From DASSFG01 sp035550375 (GTDB lineage: Bacteria > Planctomycetota > Planctomycetia > Pirellulales > JAICIG01): DNA of 64,000 nt. The stretch spans positions 97,299 to 161,298 of the forward strand of contig DASZPH010000020.1 of the NCBI GenBank assembly GCA_035550375.1. Direction: 5' to 3'. The notes beneath the pieces were generated by a model. It was not told the origin of the DNA, made no database searches, and was given only the letters and a program-made list of their open reading frames with translations. The position numbers and the translations under genes were made by a program. Below are positions 39,802 through 46,435 of this stretch, one piece after another; positions within the stretch are counted from its first letter, which is position 1, and every line of letters starts with the position of its first letter.

Positions 39802-40164
39802 ATGAGAACGCTTCGCATTCCTTTGCGAGTCGTCTTCTACAAGGAGGATGGGGACTGGATTGCCCATTGCTTGGAGTTCGACATTTGCGGAGATGGCTCA
39901 AGCAAAGTCGACGCACTGGATTCCCTTTCAGAGGGCATTCGGCTCCAGGTAGAAAAGTCCATTGAGTTCAGCAATTGGGACAATCTATTTACGCCTGCTG
40001 AGCCGGAGATCTGCGAGCGTTTTTTTGCCGGGCGAGACATCGCGGAAGGCGAGTTGAAATTCCACGTAGAGAGTCACGACCCAGTGGTCTTTCAACAGAC
40101 AGAATATCGCGAGTACGATCCGGCAACTGATAGATACGCCGGCCGCGACCTCGTCGAAGCGTGA
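39802..40164 (+). CDS. HicB-like antitoxin-type protein without a DNA-binding tail
   Basis: 120 aa. The N-terminal half has the HicB partial RNase-H-like fold pattern (IPLRVVFYKEDGDWIAHCLE, FDICGDGSSKVDALDSLSEG). Classical HicB proteins then carry an HTH or RHH domain; here the C-terminus (KFHVESHDPVVFQQTEYREY) shows neither. GAGGGA precedes the ATG. It points toward the HicA-like gene on the other strand, with 19 nt between their stops, instead of forming the usual hicAB operon. Confidence 0.7.
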   Translation: MRTLRIPLRVVFYKEDGDWIAHCLEFDICGDGSSKVDALDSLSEGIRLQVEKSIEFSNWDNLFTPAEPEICERFFAGRDIAEGELKFHVESHDPVVFQQTEYREYDPATDRYAGRDLVEA

Positions 40165-40183
40165 TGGCGAAATCTGCCGTCGC

Positions 40184-40594
40184 CTATTTCCGGCTGAAAA
40201 AGTCGTCGTCAGGCACTCCATCGCTAGGCATCAGCTTGAGATGCCTCCTGACGCCCTTAACGTAGCACGGCTTGACATCTCTGGATGTCGTCGGAATAGG
40301 ATAGGAAAACTTTCTGCCGCCGACCGAGCGGATGAACGTGGTGTGGCTGCCCTTTCCAGCGGATGCGTCTTCCTGAATATCACCAAAGCTCTTCAGAATC
40401 TTTCGCAGCTCGTGCAATTTAAGGCGTTGCTTTCCCACTTTTTTCTTCCGCTCCACAGGGACTGCATCGTGGGCATCGTCCCCTGGCAAACTGAACTCCA
40501 CTTCGGCAGTGACAGCCTTGACAGCCTCGCCAGCTTCGTCCTCTTCGTCCTCTTCGTGAGGTCCCTCGCTTGGGCTCCAGTTTTCCGACCGCAT
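40184..40594 (-). CDS. HicA-like mRNA interferase-type protein with acidic N-terminal extension
   Basis: 136 aa from ATG 40594, which has AGGAG 7 nt upstream; the longer start at 40693 lacks one. The C-terminal ~75 residues follow the HicA double-stranded-RNA-binding-like fold: LRKILKSFGDI, then GKGSHTTFIRSVGGRKFSYP with the catalytic-type His in GSH, and KPCYVKGVRRHLKL. HicA toxins are normally 60-80 aa; here about 60 residues rich in Glu/Asp precede the fold (GPHEEDEEDEAGEAVKAV). Convergent with the HicB-like gene. Confidence 0.68.
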   Translation of the reverse strand: MRSENWSPSEGPHEEDEEDEAGEAVKAVTAEVEFSLPGDDAHDAVPVERKKKVGKQRLKLHELRKILKSFGDIQEDASAGKGSHTTFIRSVGGRKFSYPIPTTSRDVKPCYVKGVRRHLKLMPSDGVPDDDFFSRK

Positions 40595-40862
40595 TCGTTC
40601 GCTCCTATGGCGACCACTGTTCCCTAAGCCGGCCGAACCGGTTTTAGGGCACTCCTGATGGTCTCGATCACGGTTTGGCAATGCCATGCTCACTGAGCCA
40701 CAACAAAGACTCGGCTGCTATGCGATCGAGCGCTCTAAGTATCTCTCTTTCCCAGAATTCCGACAAGGTTTTTCTTGAGACCTTTTCGGGCAAAGCAAGG
40801 AAAGAGCGGCAATTTCCGTGCCTTCCTAGAAGCGACTGCGCCTAAATCGCGCGGGCTGTTTC

Positions 40863-41405
40863 TCACGCACCAGAAGCTTGGTCGATGTCGTCGAAACCGA
40901 TGTCTTCGCTGCCTTGTTCAACGATGGTCCGATCAATTTTGGGCAGCAAACCTCGCTTTCTAAAGGCGGTCAGCTTGGCCACGAGTTGGTAGGCAGGTAC
41001 GATGCGCCCCGTCGCTGCGGCGAATTCCCGGGCGATCATGCTAGCAACCTCGTCGCTATAGGCGATATTGTCCGAACCGCTGGCCAGCAGCGCGACATTC
41101 TCGGTGTAGATCTTGACGAGGATGTCTCCCTCCTCAAGAGACAGCACCACCACAGGCGGCGATAGCTGGTGGTTTCCGTCCAGTCGAACCCACAGGCCCC
41201 GCTTGCGCTGGGTTCGCATATAGTGGAGAACCTCGCCCGGCGCATCCTTGCGACCCGACGATTCGTTCCATTCCCCGGTGAACCGCTCCAACTCGTCCGC
41301 TCTGCTCTCGAACTGGTCAATCGGAATGCGGTAACGACGGTAGAGATCTACGAGCTGCTCACGCTCGTAATCAAAGAGCCTGAGCGACCGGCGCACTTTA
41401 GCCAT
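40863..41405 (-). CDS. Unknown protein encoded downstream of the XRE-ImmA/IrrE gene
   Basis: 180 aa. GAGGGAG lies upstream of ATG 41405. Mixed alpha/beta: LRLFDYEREQLVDLYRRYRI, then a strand region WVRLDGNHQLSPPVVVLSLE and DILVKIYTENVALLASGSDN, and a helical C-terminus. No membrane segment, signal peptide or catalytic motif is recognised. Same strand and 72 nt after the XRE-ImmA/IrrE gene, so they are probably one unit. It could be the effector or substrate partner of that protease. Confidence 0.65.
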   Translation of the reverse strand: MAKVRRSLRLFDYEREQLVDLYRRYRIPIDQFESRADELERFTGEWNESSGRKDAPGEVLHYMRTQRKRGLWVRLDGNHQLSPPVVVLSLEEGDILVKIYTENVALLASGSDNIAYSDEVASMIAREFAAATGRIVPAYQLVAKLTAFRKRGLLPKIDRTIVEQGSEDIGFDDIDQASGA

Positions 41406-41477
41406 GAAAAAAACTCCCTCTAAAAAAGCGGGAGCGGCGGTCGCTCTTAACGCAAGAATGATCGCCGACCCCGAGGC

Positions 41478-42623
41478 TTAATCTCCCTCCTCAGCAGAAT
41501 CGAACTTTATCGTCATCGTCTCTTCTCCCTGCTCTTCGTCCGAAGCCGGCCCCGTGTGAACCACTTCGACGAGTCGCTGTTGAAGCTCGTCTTCGCGAAT
41601 ACCGGTAATCCTCTCTGCATCGCCCCACGTCAGTTGCTTCGTGTGAATGGCGGTTTCGAGCATCATCTCGAAGGTGATCGCTCGATCTCGCCATACGTAT
41701 CCCGGTTCGTTTTCGCGCCACCCTCGATGGGCCATTTGAGCCCAAAGCCAGCGGGAGGCTGTGGTATTGATGATCCTGGTCTGGGCGGCTCGATAGATCA
41801 TGGACGCCAGCGAAACCCCGAACCGTTCCTTGAACTTAATGAGCCTCAGGAATGAACGGCCCTCAAATGCCTCGCGTAGCTGGGACTCCGGCAACAGCAA
41901 CGAGGTCGCAAAAGCGTAGGCCCTTCTTTCCAGTTCCCCCTCGCCAGCCACGTCGTCAGGCTGTGCCGCGTAGAGCACGTGGGCCAGCTCATGGGCGGCG
42001 TTCATCCTCACCCGGACGTTCGCTACCTCCGGGTTCAAGACCACAACGAATTCATCCCGTAACCGGGCTGCAGCCCCATCGACGCCGAACGAAGCGCGCA
42101 ACTCCAGCGCCCTCGCCGAAAACGATTCCAGAACGCTGATGGTGTCGCCGATCGGATCGTCGTCATCTAGATTGAGAAAACCTCTCCGAATGTAGGCCGC
42201 CAACTCTTCTGGCGCGAGGGTGCCTTGCCCCAGGTCATCGACTCGTCTCCGCCGCTGACCCTTGAGATGCTGATCCAGTTTCACGTAGGCGTCGGCCCAC
42301 TTGCCGGCCAGCGCCTCAAATCGACGCTTCTCAATTACCCCCACCCCAGACCGCAGGTTGCGGTAGCGGAACGAACTGAGGGAGTCGCGCTCGTCGAGAA
42401 ACCAGTTGACGGGGCGACTGTAGATTTGGGCCAGCGCCGCCAGGATATGAATAGGCGGAACGTTGACGCCGTTCTCGTACTTGGCGATCGTCGTGTGCGA
42501 CAGCGATAGTCGCCGCGGCAGTTTCGCGGCCACGGCGCGGGTAGAGAGGCCCGTCTCGCGTCTGGCTTCCCTGAGACGCCTCGCCAAGTTCCTGTCGATG
42601 CGAGTAATGATGTTTTTTGCCAC
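41478..42623 (-). CDS. XRE-HTH / ImmA-IrrE zinc metallopeptidase regulator
   Basis: 381 aa starting at GTG 42623 (AAGGAAG upstream). Residues about 10-70 form an XRE HTH (LREARRETGLSTRAVAAKLP, LSHTTIAKYENGVNVPPIHI). The central part holds the zinc protease motif HELAH in MNAAHELAHVLYAAQ (residues about 208-222), followed by ERRAYAFATSLLLPESQLRE, the COG2856 pattern. Such fused proteins cleave or de-repress a partner regulator in phages, mobile elements and stress switches. The C-terminus (QQRLVEVVHTGPASDEEQ) is acidic. Confidence 0.86.
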   Translation of the reverse strand: MAKNIITRIDRNLARRLREARRETGLSTRAVAAKLPRRLSLSHTTIAKYENGVNVPPIHILAALAQIYSRPVNWFLDERDSLSSFRYRNLRSGVGVIEKRRFEALAGKWADAYVKLDQHLKGQRRRRVDDLGQGTLAPEELAAYIRRGFLNLDDDDPIGDTISVLESFSARALELRASFGVDGAAARLRDEFVVVLNPEVANVRVRMNAAHELAHVLYAAQPDDVAGEGELERRAYAFATSLLLPESQLREAFEGRSFLRLIKFKERFGVSLASMIYRAAQTRIINTTASRWLWAQMAHRGWRENEPGYVWRDRAITFEMMLETAIHTKQLTWGDAERITGIREDELQQRLVEVVHTGPASDEEQGEETMTIKFDSAEEGD

Positions 42624-42800
42624 AGACTTCCTTGTTTGTTGCTTTAAGTTTACAAATCCTAGAATGGCTTACAAGTGGGTCGCCGGTTTTTCTTGAAACG
42701 CGGCGTTTTTGCGCGAACTAGAAAGGTGCGTCCCTCTCGATTGAAGCAGAAAAAAGCGGGGAGGATACAGCGCCTCCGCTTGGTGCGCCCGCAAGAAAAT

Positions 42801-42851
42801 ATGTCCATAACATATTGACTCTCAATTGGTGAGTCTATATTATATGGACAT
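42801..42851 (+). promoter_or_regulatory. Transposase promoter inside a 51-bp palindrome
   Basis: Arms ATGTCCATA (42801-42809) and TATGGACAT (42843-42851) pair, and the inner part pairs through to GACTC (42818-42822)/GAGTC (42831-42835): 18 of 21 positions match. Within it lies TTGACT (42815-42820), 17 bp, TATTAT (42838-42843), a good sigma-70 promoter. The predicted start point falls on ATG 42850, so a DNA-binding protein on the palindrome would block expression. Confidence 0.7.
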
Positions 42852-44085
42852 GCAAGCCAAACCCTCCTACATGGACGTTCGCCAGGCCAAGGGACTTGAA
42901 ATCGCCGAGCGGCTTCCGATCCGCAAGGTCGACGACGTCTGGATCGTGCCCTCGCAGAGCACCGATCGCAGGAAGTACATCGTCCGCGTGGAGGATGGTG
43001 ATACGTGGTGCTCGTGCAAGAGCTACGAGCTGGTCCAGGAGAAATGCAAGCACATCATCGCGGTCGAGGCGCTGATCGCGCAGGAACGGGGAGAGCCTCT
43101 CCCGCAGGTCGAGCAGCGTCCCAGCACCAAGAAACCGACGTACCGGCAGAACTGGCCGGCGTACAACGCAGCCCAAGTCAGCGAGAAACGCAAGTTTCAA
43201 GAACTGCTCCGCGACCTATGCCGTGGCATTGCCGAGCCACCGCGCAAGAAAGGGCCAGGGAGACCGACGATCCCACTGCGCGACGCGGTTTTCGCCGCGT
43301 GCTTCAAAGTGTTTTCGACGGTTTCGTGCCGGCGCTTCATGGTGGACTTGGAAGAGGCCAAAGAGAAGGGCTACGTCGAGCGCGTGCCCTGTTACAACTC
43401 AATCTTCAACGTCTTCGAGTCGCCGGCCACGACCGACATCCTGACGGACTTGATCCTTGAGGCCGCCAAGCCGCTCAAGGTGATCGAATCATCGTTCGCC
43501 TGCGATTCGACGGGCTTCTCTGGTAGCCGGTTCGATCGCTGGTTCGACCACAAATACGGCCGGGACCGCATTCAGCGTGCTTGGGTCAAGCTTCACGCGA
43601 TGGTGGGCACGCAAACCAACGTCATTACGGCCGTCGAGATCCACGACCAGTCGGCGGCTGACGCCCCGTTGCTGCCGGCCCTGGTGGCGACGACTGCCAA
43701 GAGGTTCGACATGAAAGAGGTCAGCGCCGACTTGGCCTACAGTTCGGTTCACAACCTCCAAGTCGTAACCGACGCAGGTGCCTACCCCTATATCCCGTTC
43801 AAGCGTGGCACGTCGGGCGCCGCGGGTGGTTTGTGGCTAAAGCTGTTCCACTACTTCAGCCTGAACAAAGAGGAGTTTCTGCCGCGATACCATCGGCGGT
43901 CCAACGTCGAGACGACGTTCTCGATGGTCAAATCCAAGTTCGGCGACAGCGTGCGGTCCAAGACGGACGTGGCCATGAAGAACGAAGTTCTGGCCAAGCT
44001 CGTCTGTCACAACGTCTGCTGCCTCATCTCGGCCATGTTCGAGCTAGGTCTCGATCCGGTGTTTTGGGAGGCCCAGGCCGGATAG
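42850..44085 (+). CDS. DDE transposase with N-terminal SWIM zinc finger
   Basis: 411 aa from ATG 42850; earlier in-frame codons lie inside the promoter, and ATG 42871 is an alternative. A SWIM-type finger comes first: WCSCKSYELVQEKCKHI (CxCxnCxH). A linker and an HTH-like region (GPGRPTIPLRDAVFAACFKV) follow, then a DDE nuclease of the IS4/IS5 kind: first Asp in FACDSTGFSGSRFDRWFDHK, second in VSADLAYSSVHNL, and Glu in RRSNVETTFSMVKSKFGDSV. All three acids are present. Terminal repeats were not found, so element ends are unknown. Confidence 0.82.
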   Translation: MQAKPSYMDVRQAKGLEIAERLPIRKVDDVWIVPSQSTDRRKYIVRVEDGDTWCSCKSYELVQEKCKHIIAVEALIAQERGEPLPQVEQRPSTKKPTYRQNWPAYNAAQVSEKRKFQELLRDLCRGIAEPPRKKGPGRPTIPLRDAVFAACFKVFSTVSCRRFMVDLEEAKEKGYVERVPCYNSIFNVFESPATTDILTDLILEAAKPLKVIESSFACDSTGFSGSRFDRWFDHKYGRDRIQRAWVKLHAMVGTQTNVITAVEIHDQSAADAPLLPALVATTAKRFDMKEVSADLAYSSVHNLQVVTDAGAYPYIPFKRGTSGAAGGLWLKLFHYFSLNKEEFLPRYHRRSNVETTFSMVKSKFGDSVRSKTDVAMKNEVLAKLVCHNVCCLISAMFELGLDPVFWEAQAG

Positions 44086-44154
44086 ATCGAGGATCAACGA
44101 TTTTTCGTTTTGCAATAACCATTTAGGGTGGATTTTCGACCATCCGGCCTTCTC

Positions 44155-44187
44155 TTGACTTGACCCGCTGTTTACCTATAACTAAAC
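44155..44187 (+). promoter_or_regulatory. Promoter and possible operator of the toxin-antitoxin-chaperone operon
   Basis: TTGACT (44155-44160), 16 bp, TATAAC (44177-44182). The expected start near 44189 is only about 3 nt before ATG 44192, and no ribosome site precedes that ATG. GTTTA (44170-44174) and TAAAC (44183-44187) form an inverted repeat around the -10 box, a fitting place for the antitoxin to bind. Confidence 0.68.
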
Positions 44188-44191
44188 TTCC

Positions 44192-44605
44192 ATGTCAGAC
44201 CAACCGAAACACATTGCTGCGGTCGGAAAGTTGCGGACGGTAGAGTACGCTGTTCGCGACGATGAGACGATGCCTGCACGCGAGTATATCGATGGTCTCC
44301 CGAAGAACGTCAAGGAGCGTTTCTTGGCTCTCTTTGGTCACATGGCCCAGAACGGCGAGGGTCGCCTCACCGACGTTATGTTTTGTCGAGAGCGCGGCGA
44401 AATCTATACGTTCAAAGGAAAGGACAATAAGATTCGGCTGCGGTTGCCGTGCTTTAAACTTGGAAACCGATGGATCATTACGCACGGGTTTCCGAAGCCC
44501 GGTAAGTCGAAATGGCCAGAGGAGCAATTCAAGCTTGCCAACGAGATTAGGGAAGAGGTCTTAGTTCGAGAAAGAAAGGCGTCATGCAACACGAAAGGGA
44601 GATAA
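44192..44605 (+). CDS. HigB/RelE-superfamily toxin (Gp49-like) of a TAC module
   Basis: 137 aa. Fold pattern of PF05973 toxins: TVEYAVRDDETMPAREYIDG, FLALFGHMAQNGEGRLTDVM, ERGEIYTFKGKDNKIRLRLP, then GNRWIITHGFPKPGKSKWPE and a C-terminal helix. The GFxKk-like motif and the basic strand residues are those used for ribosome-dependent mRNA cleavage in HigB/RelE enzymes. First gene of a three-gene operon; its stop is 2 nt before the antitoxin ATG. Toxin-first order is typical of HigBA. Confidence 0.85.
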   Translation: MSDQPKHIAAVGKLRTVEYAVRDDETMPAREYIDGLPKNVKERFLALFGHMAQNGEGRLTDVMFCRERGEIYTFKGKDNKIRLRLPCFKLGNRWIITHGFPKPGKSKWPEEQFKLANEIREEVLVRERKASCNTKGR

Positions 44606-44607
44606 AA

Positions 44608-45012
44608 ATGGCCAAGACTCACCTGACCGAATACGTCACGCAAAACTACGAGAACCTGCGTGGTTTTCAACAGGAGCGCCTCTTGGTCGAAGTTGCCTCT
44701 CTTATCGATCAGGCAATGAAAGACAAGATGGTCAACAGGACGCAACTCGCGGAACTGCTCGGGGTCACGAAGGGTCGCGTCACCCAGTGCCTTGGCGGCG
44801 AGAGAAACCTCACCCTCCGCACCCTGGCGGACATATTTACGGCGCTGGGAAAATCCCTTTTGCTGCAAACCGAGGATGTGTGGGCCTCTCTAGCGGACTG
44901 GGAATCCATCCCGAACTTGCCAGCCGAAATCAAGCCTGCTCGCCCAACTACGACATATTCGAGCAATATCGCTGATGGCGGCGATGGGTACGAGTACAGC
45001 ATTGCGGCCTGA
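44608..45012 (+). CDS. HigA-like XRE antitoxin with C-terminal extension
   Basis: 134 aa from ATG 44608, with AAGGGAG 7 nt upstream inside the toxin 3' end. HTH: MVNRTQLAELLGVTKGRVTQ then CLGGERNLTLRTLADIFTAL. About 50 residues follow the HTH (VWASLADWESIPNLPAEIKP and a Tyr/Ser/Gly tail). In chaperone-dependent antitoxins such a tail is the chaperone-addiction (ChAD) segment, unstable unless bound by a SecB-like chaperone; here that role is inferred from the adjacent chaperone gene. Confidence 0.85.
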   Translation: MAKTHLTEYVTQNYENLRGFQQERLLVEVASLIDQAMKDKMVNRTQLAELLGVTKGRVTQCLGGERNLTLRTLADIFTALGKSLLLQTEDVWASLADWESIPNLPAEIKPARPTTTYSSNIADGGDGYEYSIAA

Positions 45013-45020
45013 GAGAACAA

Positions 45021-45551
45021 ATGACGGAAAAAGAGGACAAGCAGATCAGCCTGATGAAACAGGCCGCTGGCATTGCGAAGCGGGCGCAGATCCACGGAAT
45101 TGCGCTTAGCGACGCGCGCGTGCGTCGCAGGGTTGGCGACCTGCCCGACAGCATTCGCCTCACTTACGGATTCAGGGACAAATACTCCTTTGAACCTGAG
45201 TCAAAAGAGCTGAGCGTGCTGGTGCAATTCATGCTTGGCGCATCACCATCAGATGTTCCCGACGAGAACGCGGATGCCTGTTTTCGATTGGAAGCGGCTT
45301 TCTCTCTCAGATACGAGATGTCGGGTGATGAACCGTGCGACGACGATCAATTGAAAGCCTTCGCCCGCATGAACGGCATTTACAACGCTTGGCCCTATTG
45401 GCGGGAATACGTACAGAGCACGGTTTCGAGAATGGGCCTAGCGCCCGTGACGGTGCCACTTCTGACGGGCCAAGCGATCGAAAGGATGATTAGGGATCAG
45501 GAGGCTTCTTCTGAAGAATCGGTTGAAGAATCCAACTCAGAATCGAGGTGA
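45021..45551 (+). CDS. SecB-like chaperone of the toxin-antitoxin-chaperone module
   Basis: 176 aa, 8 nt after the antitoxin. A SecB-like beta-sheet/helix pattern: ELSVLVQFMLGAS, CFRLEAAFSLRYEMSG, then the conserved end FARMNGIYNAWPYWREYVQS with TVSRMGLAPVTVPLL, matching the SecB/Rv1957-like signature (NG-x-N-x-WPYWRE and a Pro-Leu tail). A charged low-complexity tail (EASSEESVEESNSESR) ends it. With the two genes before it this is a TAC operon like Rv1955-Rv1957 of M. tuberculosis. The chaperone probably protects the antitoxin from degradation. Confidence 0.84.
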   Translation: MTEKEDKQISLMKQAAGIAKRAQIHGIALSDARVRRRVGDLPDSIRLTYGFRDKYSFEPESKELSVLVQFMLGASPSDVPDENADACFRLEAAFSLRYEMSGDEPCDDDQLKAFARMNGIYNAWPYWREYVQSTVSRMGLAPVTVPLLTGQAIERMIRDQEASSEESVEESNSESR

Positions 45552-45564
45552 AATGCCTATAAAA

Positions 45565-45596
45565 CGAGCCCAGGAGAAAAACTTCTCCTGGGCTCG
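45565..45596. terminator. Strong hairpin after the TAC operon
   Basis: Perfect 14-bp stem (45565-45578 with 45583-45596), arm CGAGCCCAGGAGAA, 4-nt loop. On the plus strand the following sequence is only CTCATTT; on the minus strand TTTTAT follows, so it may act mainly in that direction or in both. Confidence 0.65.
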
Positions 45597-45672
45597 CTCA
45601 TTTAAAATGCTGACATCGCGGGTCCGCGTGCTCCCAATCTTGCAGGACAAAGGGCACTCGGGCTCGCTCATG

Positions 45673-45743
45673 GTGCATGTAGCTCAATGGCAGAGTGGCA
45701 GCCTAGAAATCTGAAGACCCGGGTTCGATTCCCGGCATGCACC
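45673..45743 (+). tRNA. tRNA-like gene, degenerate (anticodon loop reads AGA if taken literally)
   Basis: Acceptor arms GTGCATG (45673-45679) and CATGCAC (45736-45742) pair perfectly, with an extra G-C pair outside (45672/45743). The D arm is GCTC/GAGT and the T arm CCGGG-TTCGATT-CCCGG is perfect. The anticodon stem is poor: only three of five pairs form (CAG/CTG), with mismatches at both ends. With T33 placed conventionally the anticodon is AGA, but there is no long variable arm as tRNA-Ser needs, and no encoded CCA. Either a decayed or unusual tRNA, perhaps an integration relic. Confidence 0.55.
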
Positions 45744-46435
45744 TTTCGGCCATCCCAGGATACGCTCCCCCGGTCTCTCGACCATTGACCCCGTGCCGAA
45801 GCCGCGGGGCATCCAATCAGCATCTCGAATTCTCAAAGAGCAACCGGAAAAGACCCCTATTTTATCTTACGGGGCGCTTTGATTCTACGCTATTTTCGGC
45901 TGGTTTCCAGCGTTCGCTTCGGAAAACCTTGCCGTTCTCGCCCTTGCGATTTCGAGAGATACCGGTCGCACGGGGGCTACAGGAAACCCGGCAAGCCACA
46001 AGGTGAGCCGTTGTTCCAGGCTCTGGCATCGCCCCCATCCCTCAACGAGAATCGTTGTGTCGCGAACGCGACAGGGGTATTTTTGGGCAGAATGGGCGTT
46101 TGCCCAAAAAAGCCTTCGATTCGGCGAATTTTTGGGCAAAGCTTCCGTTTGACGACGCGCGCCCGCCAGTTGACTCACGACTGACAATTCAGAGGGCGCG
46201 ACGCACGCGCCGCCGGTCTCGCGAGTTTGCTGTTCGTCGCGTGGCGGGCAAGGCCAGGGATCTTGAGTCAAAATTTGCGGATTTGGCACTTGCAGTGCTA
46301 CATCGTAGGTTTCCTCACGGAAATCGGTTGTAGAGTTGAAGTGGTGGGAGACTGCGCGCGACCGACGCGCAGGTCGAACAACCCCATTGGTTGCGGCAAG
46401 GCCGCCTAGGAAAAAAGCTTAGCGGGAGGTGTGCG
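45744..46435. other. Intergenic region right of the accessory island
   Basis: 692 bp without a convincing gene. It contains the TTGCCCAAAAA-type cluster at 46080-46140. The ribosome site GGGAGG (46423-46428) for the next gene lies at its end. Confidence 0.4.
46080..46140 (-). repeat. TTGCCCAAAAA-type repeat cluster, right copy
   Basis: TTTTTGGGCA at 46080-46089, its perfect reverse complement TGCCCAAAAA at 46101-46110, and TTTTTGGGCA again at 46129-46138, followed by AAGCTTCCGTTTGA. The first two can form a 10-bp hairpin. The reverse complement resembles 38336-38412. Confidence 0.6.

Noticed and set aside
44086..44154. Right terminal inverted repeat of the transposase
   Set aside because: No sequence matching ATGTCCATA or any other left-side arm was found downstream; GGTGG/CCATCC near 44130 is too short.
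42850..45551. Transposase and TAC operon as a single composite element carrying TA genes
   Set aside because: They are on the same strand and 106 bp apart, but the TAC operon has its own promoter and no shared terminal repeats are visible.
45590..45671. att-type direct repeats for the island (GGGCTCGCTCAT twice)
   Set aside because: Only 58 bp of DNA lies between them, so they cannot bound the island. One copy is also part of the hairpin after the TAC operon.
45673..45743. A functional tRNA-Ser (AGA)
   Set aside because: No long variable arm and two anticodon-stem mismatches; kept only as a tRNA-like feature.
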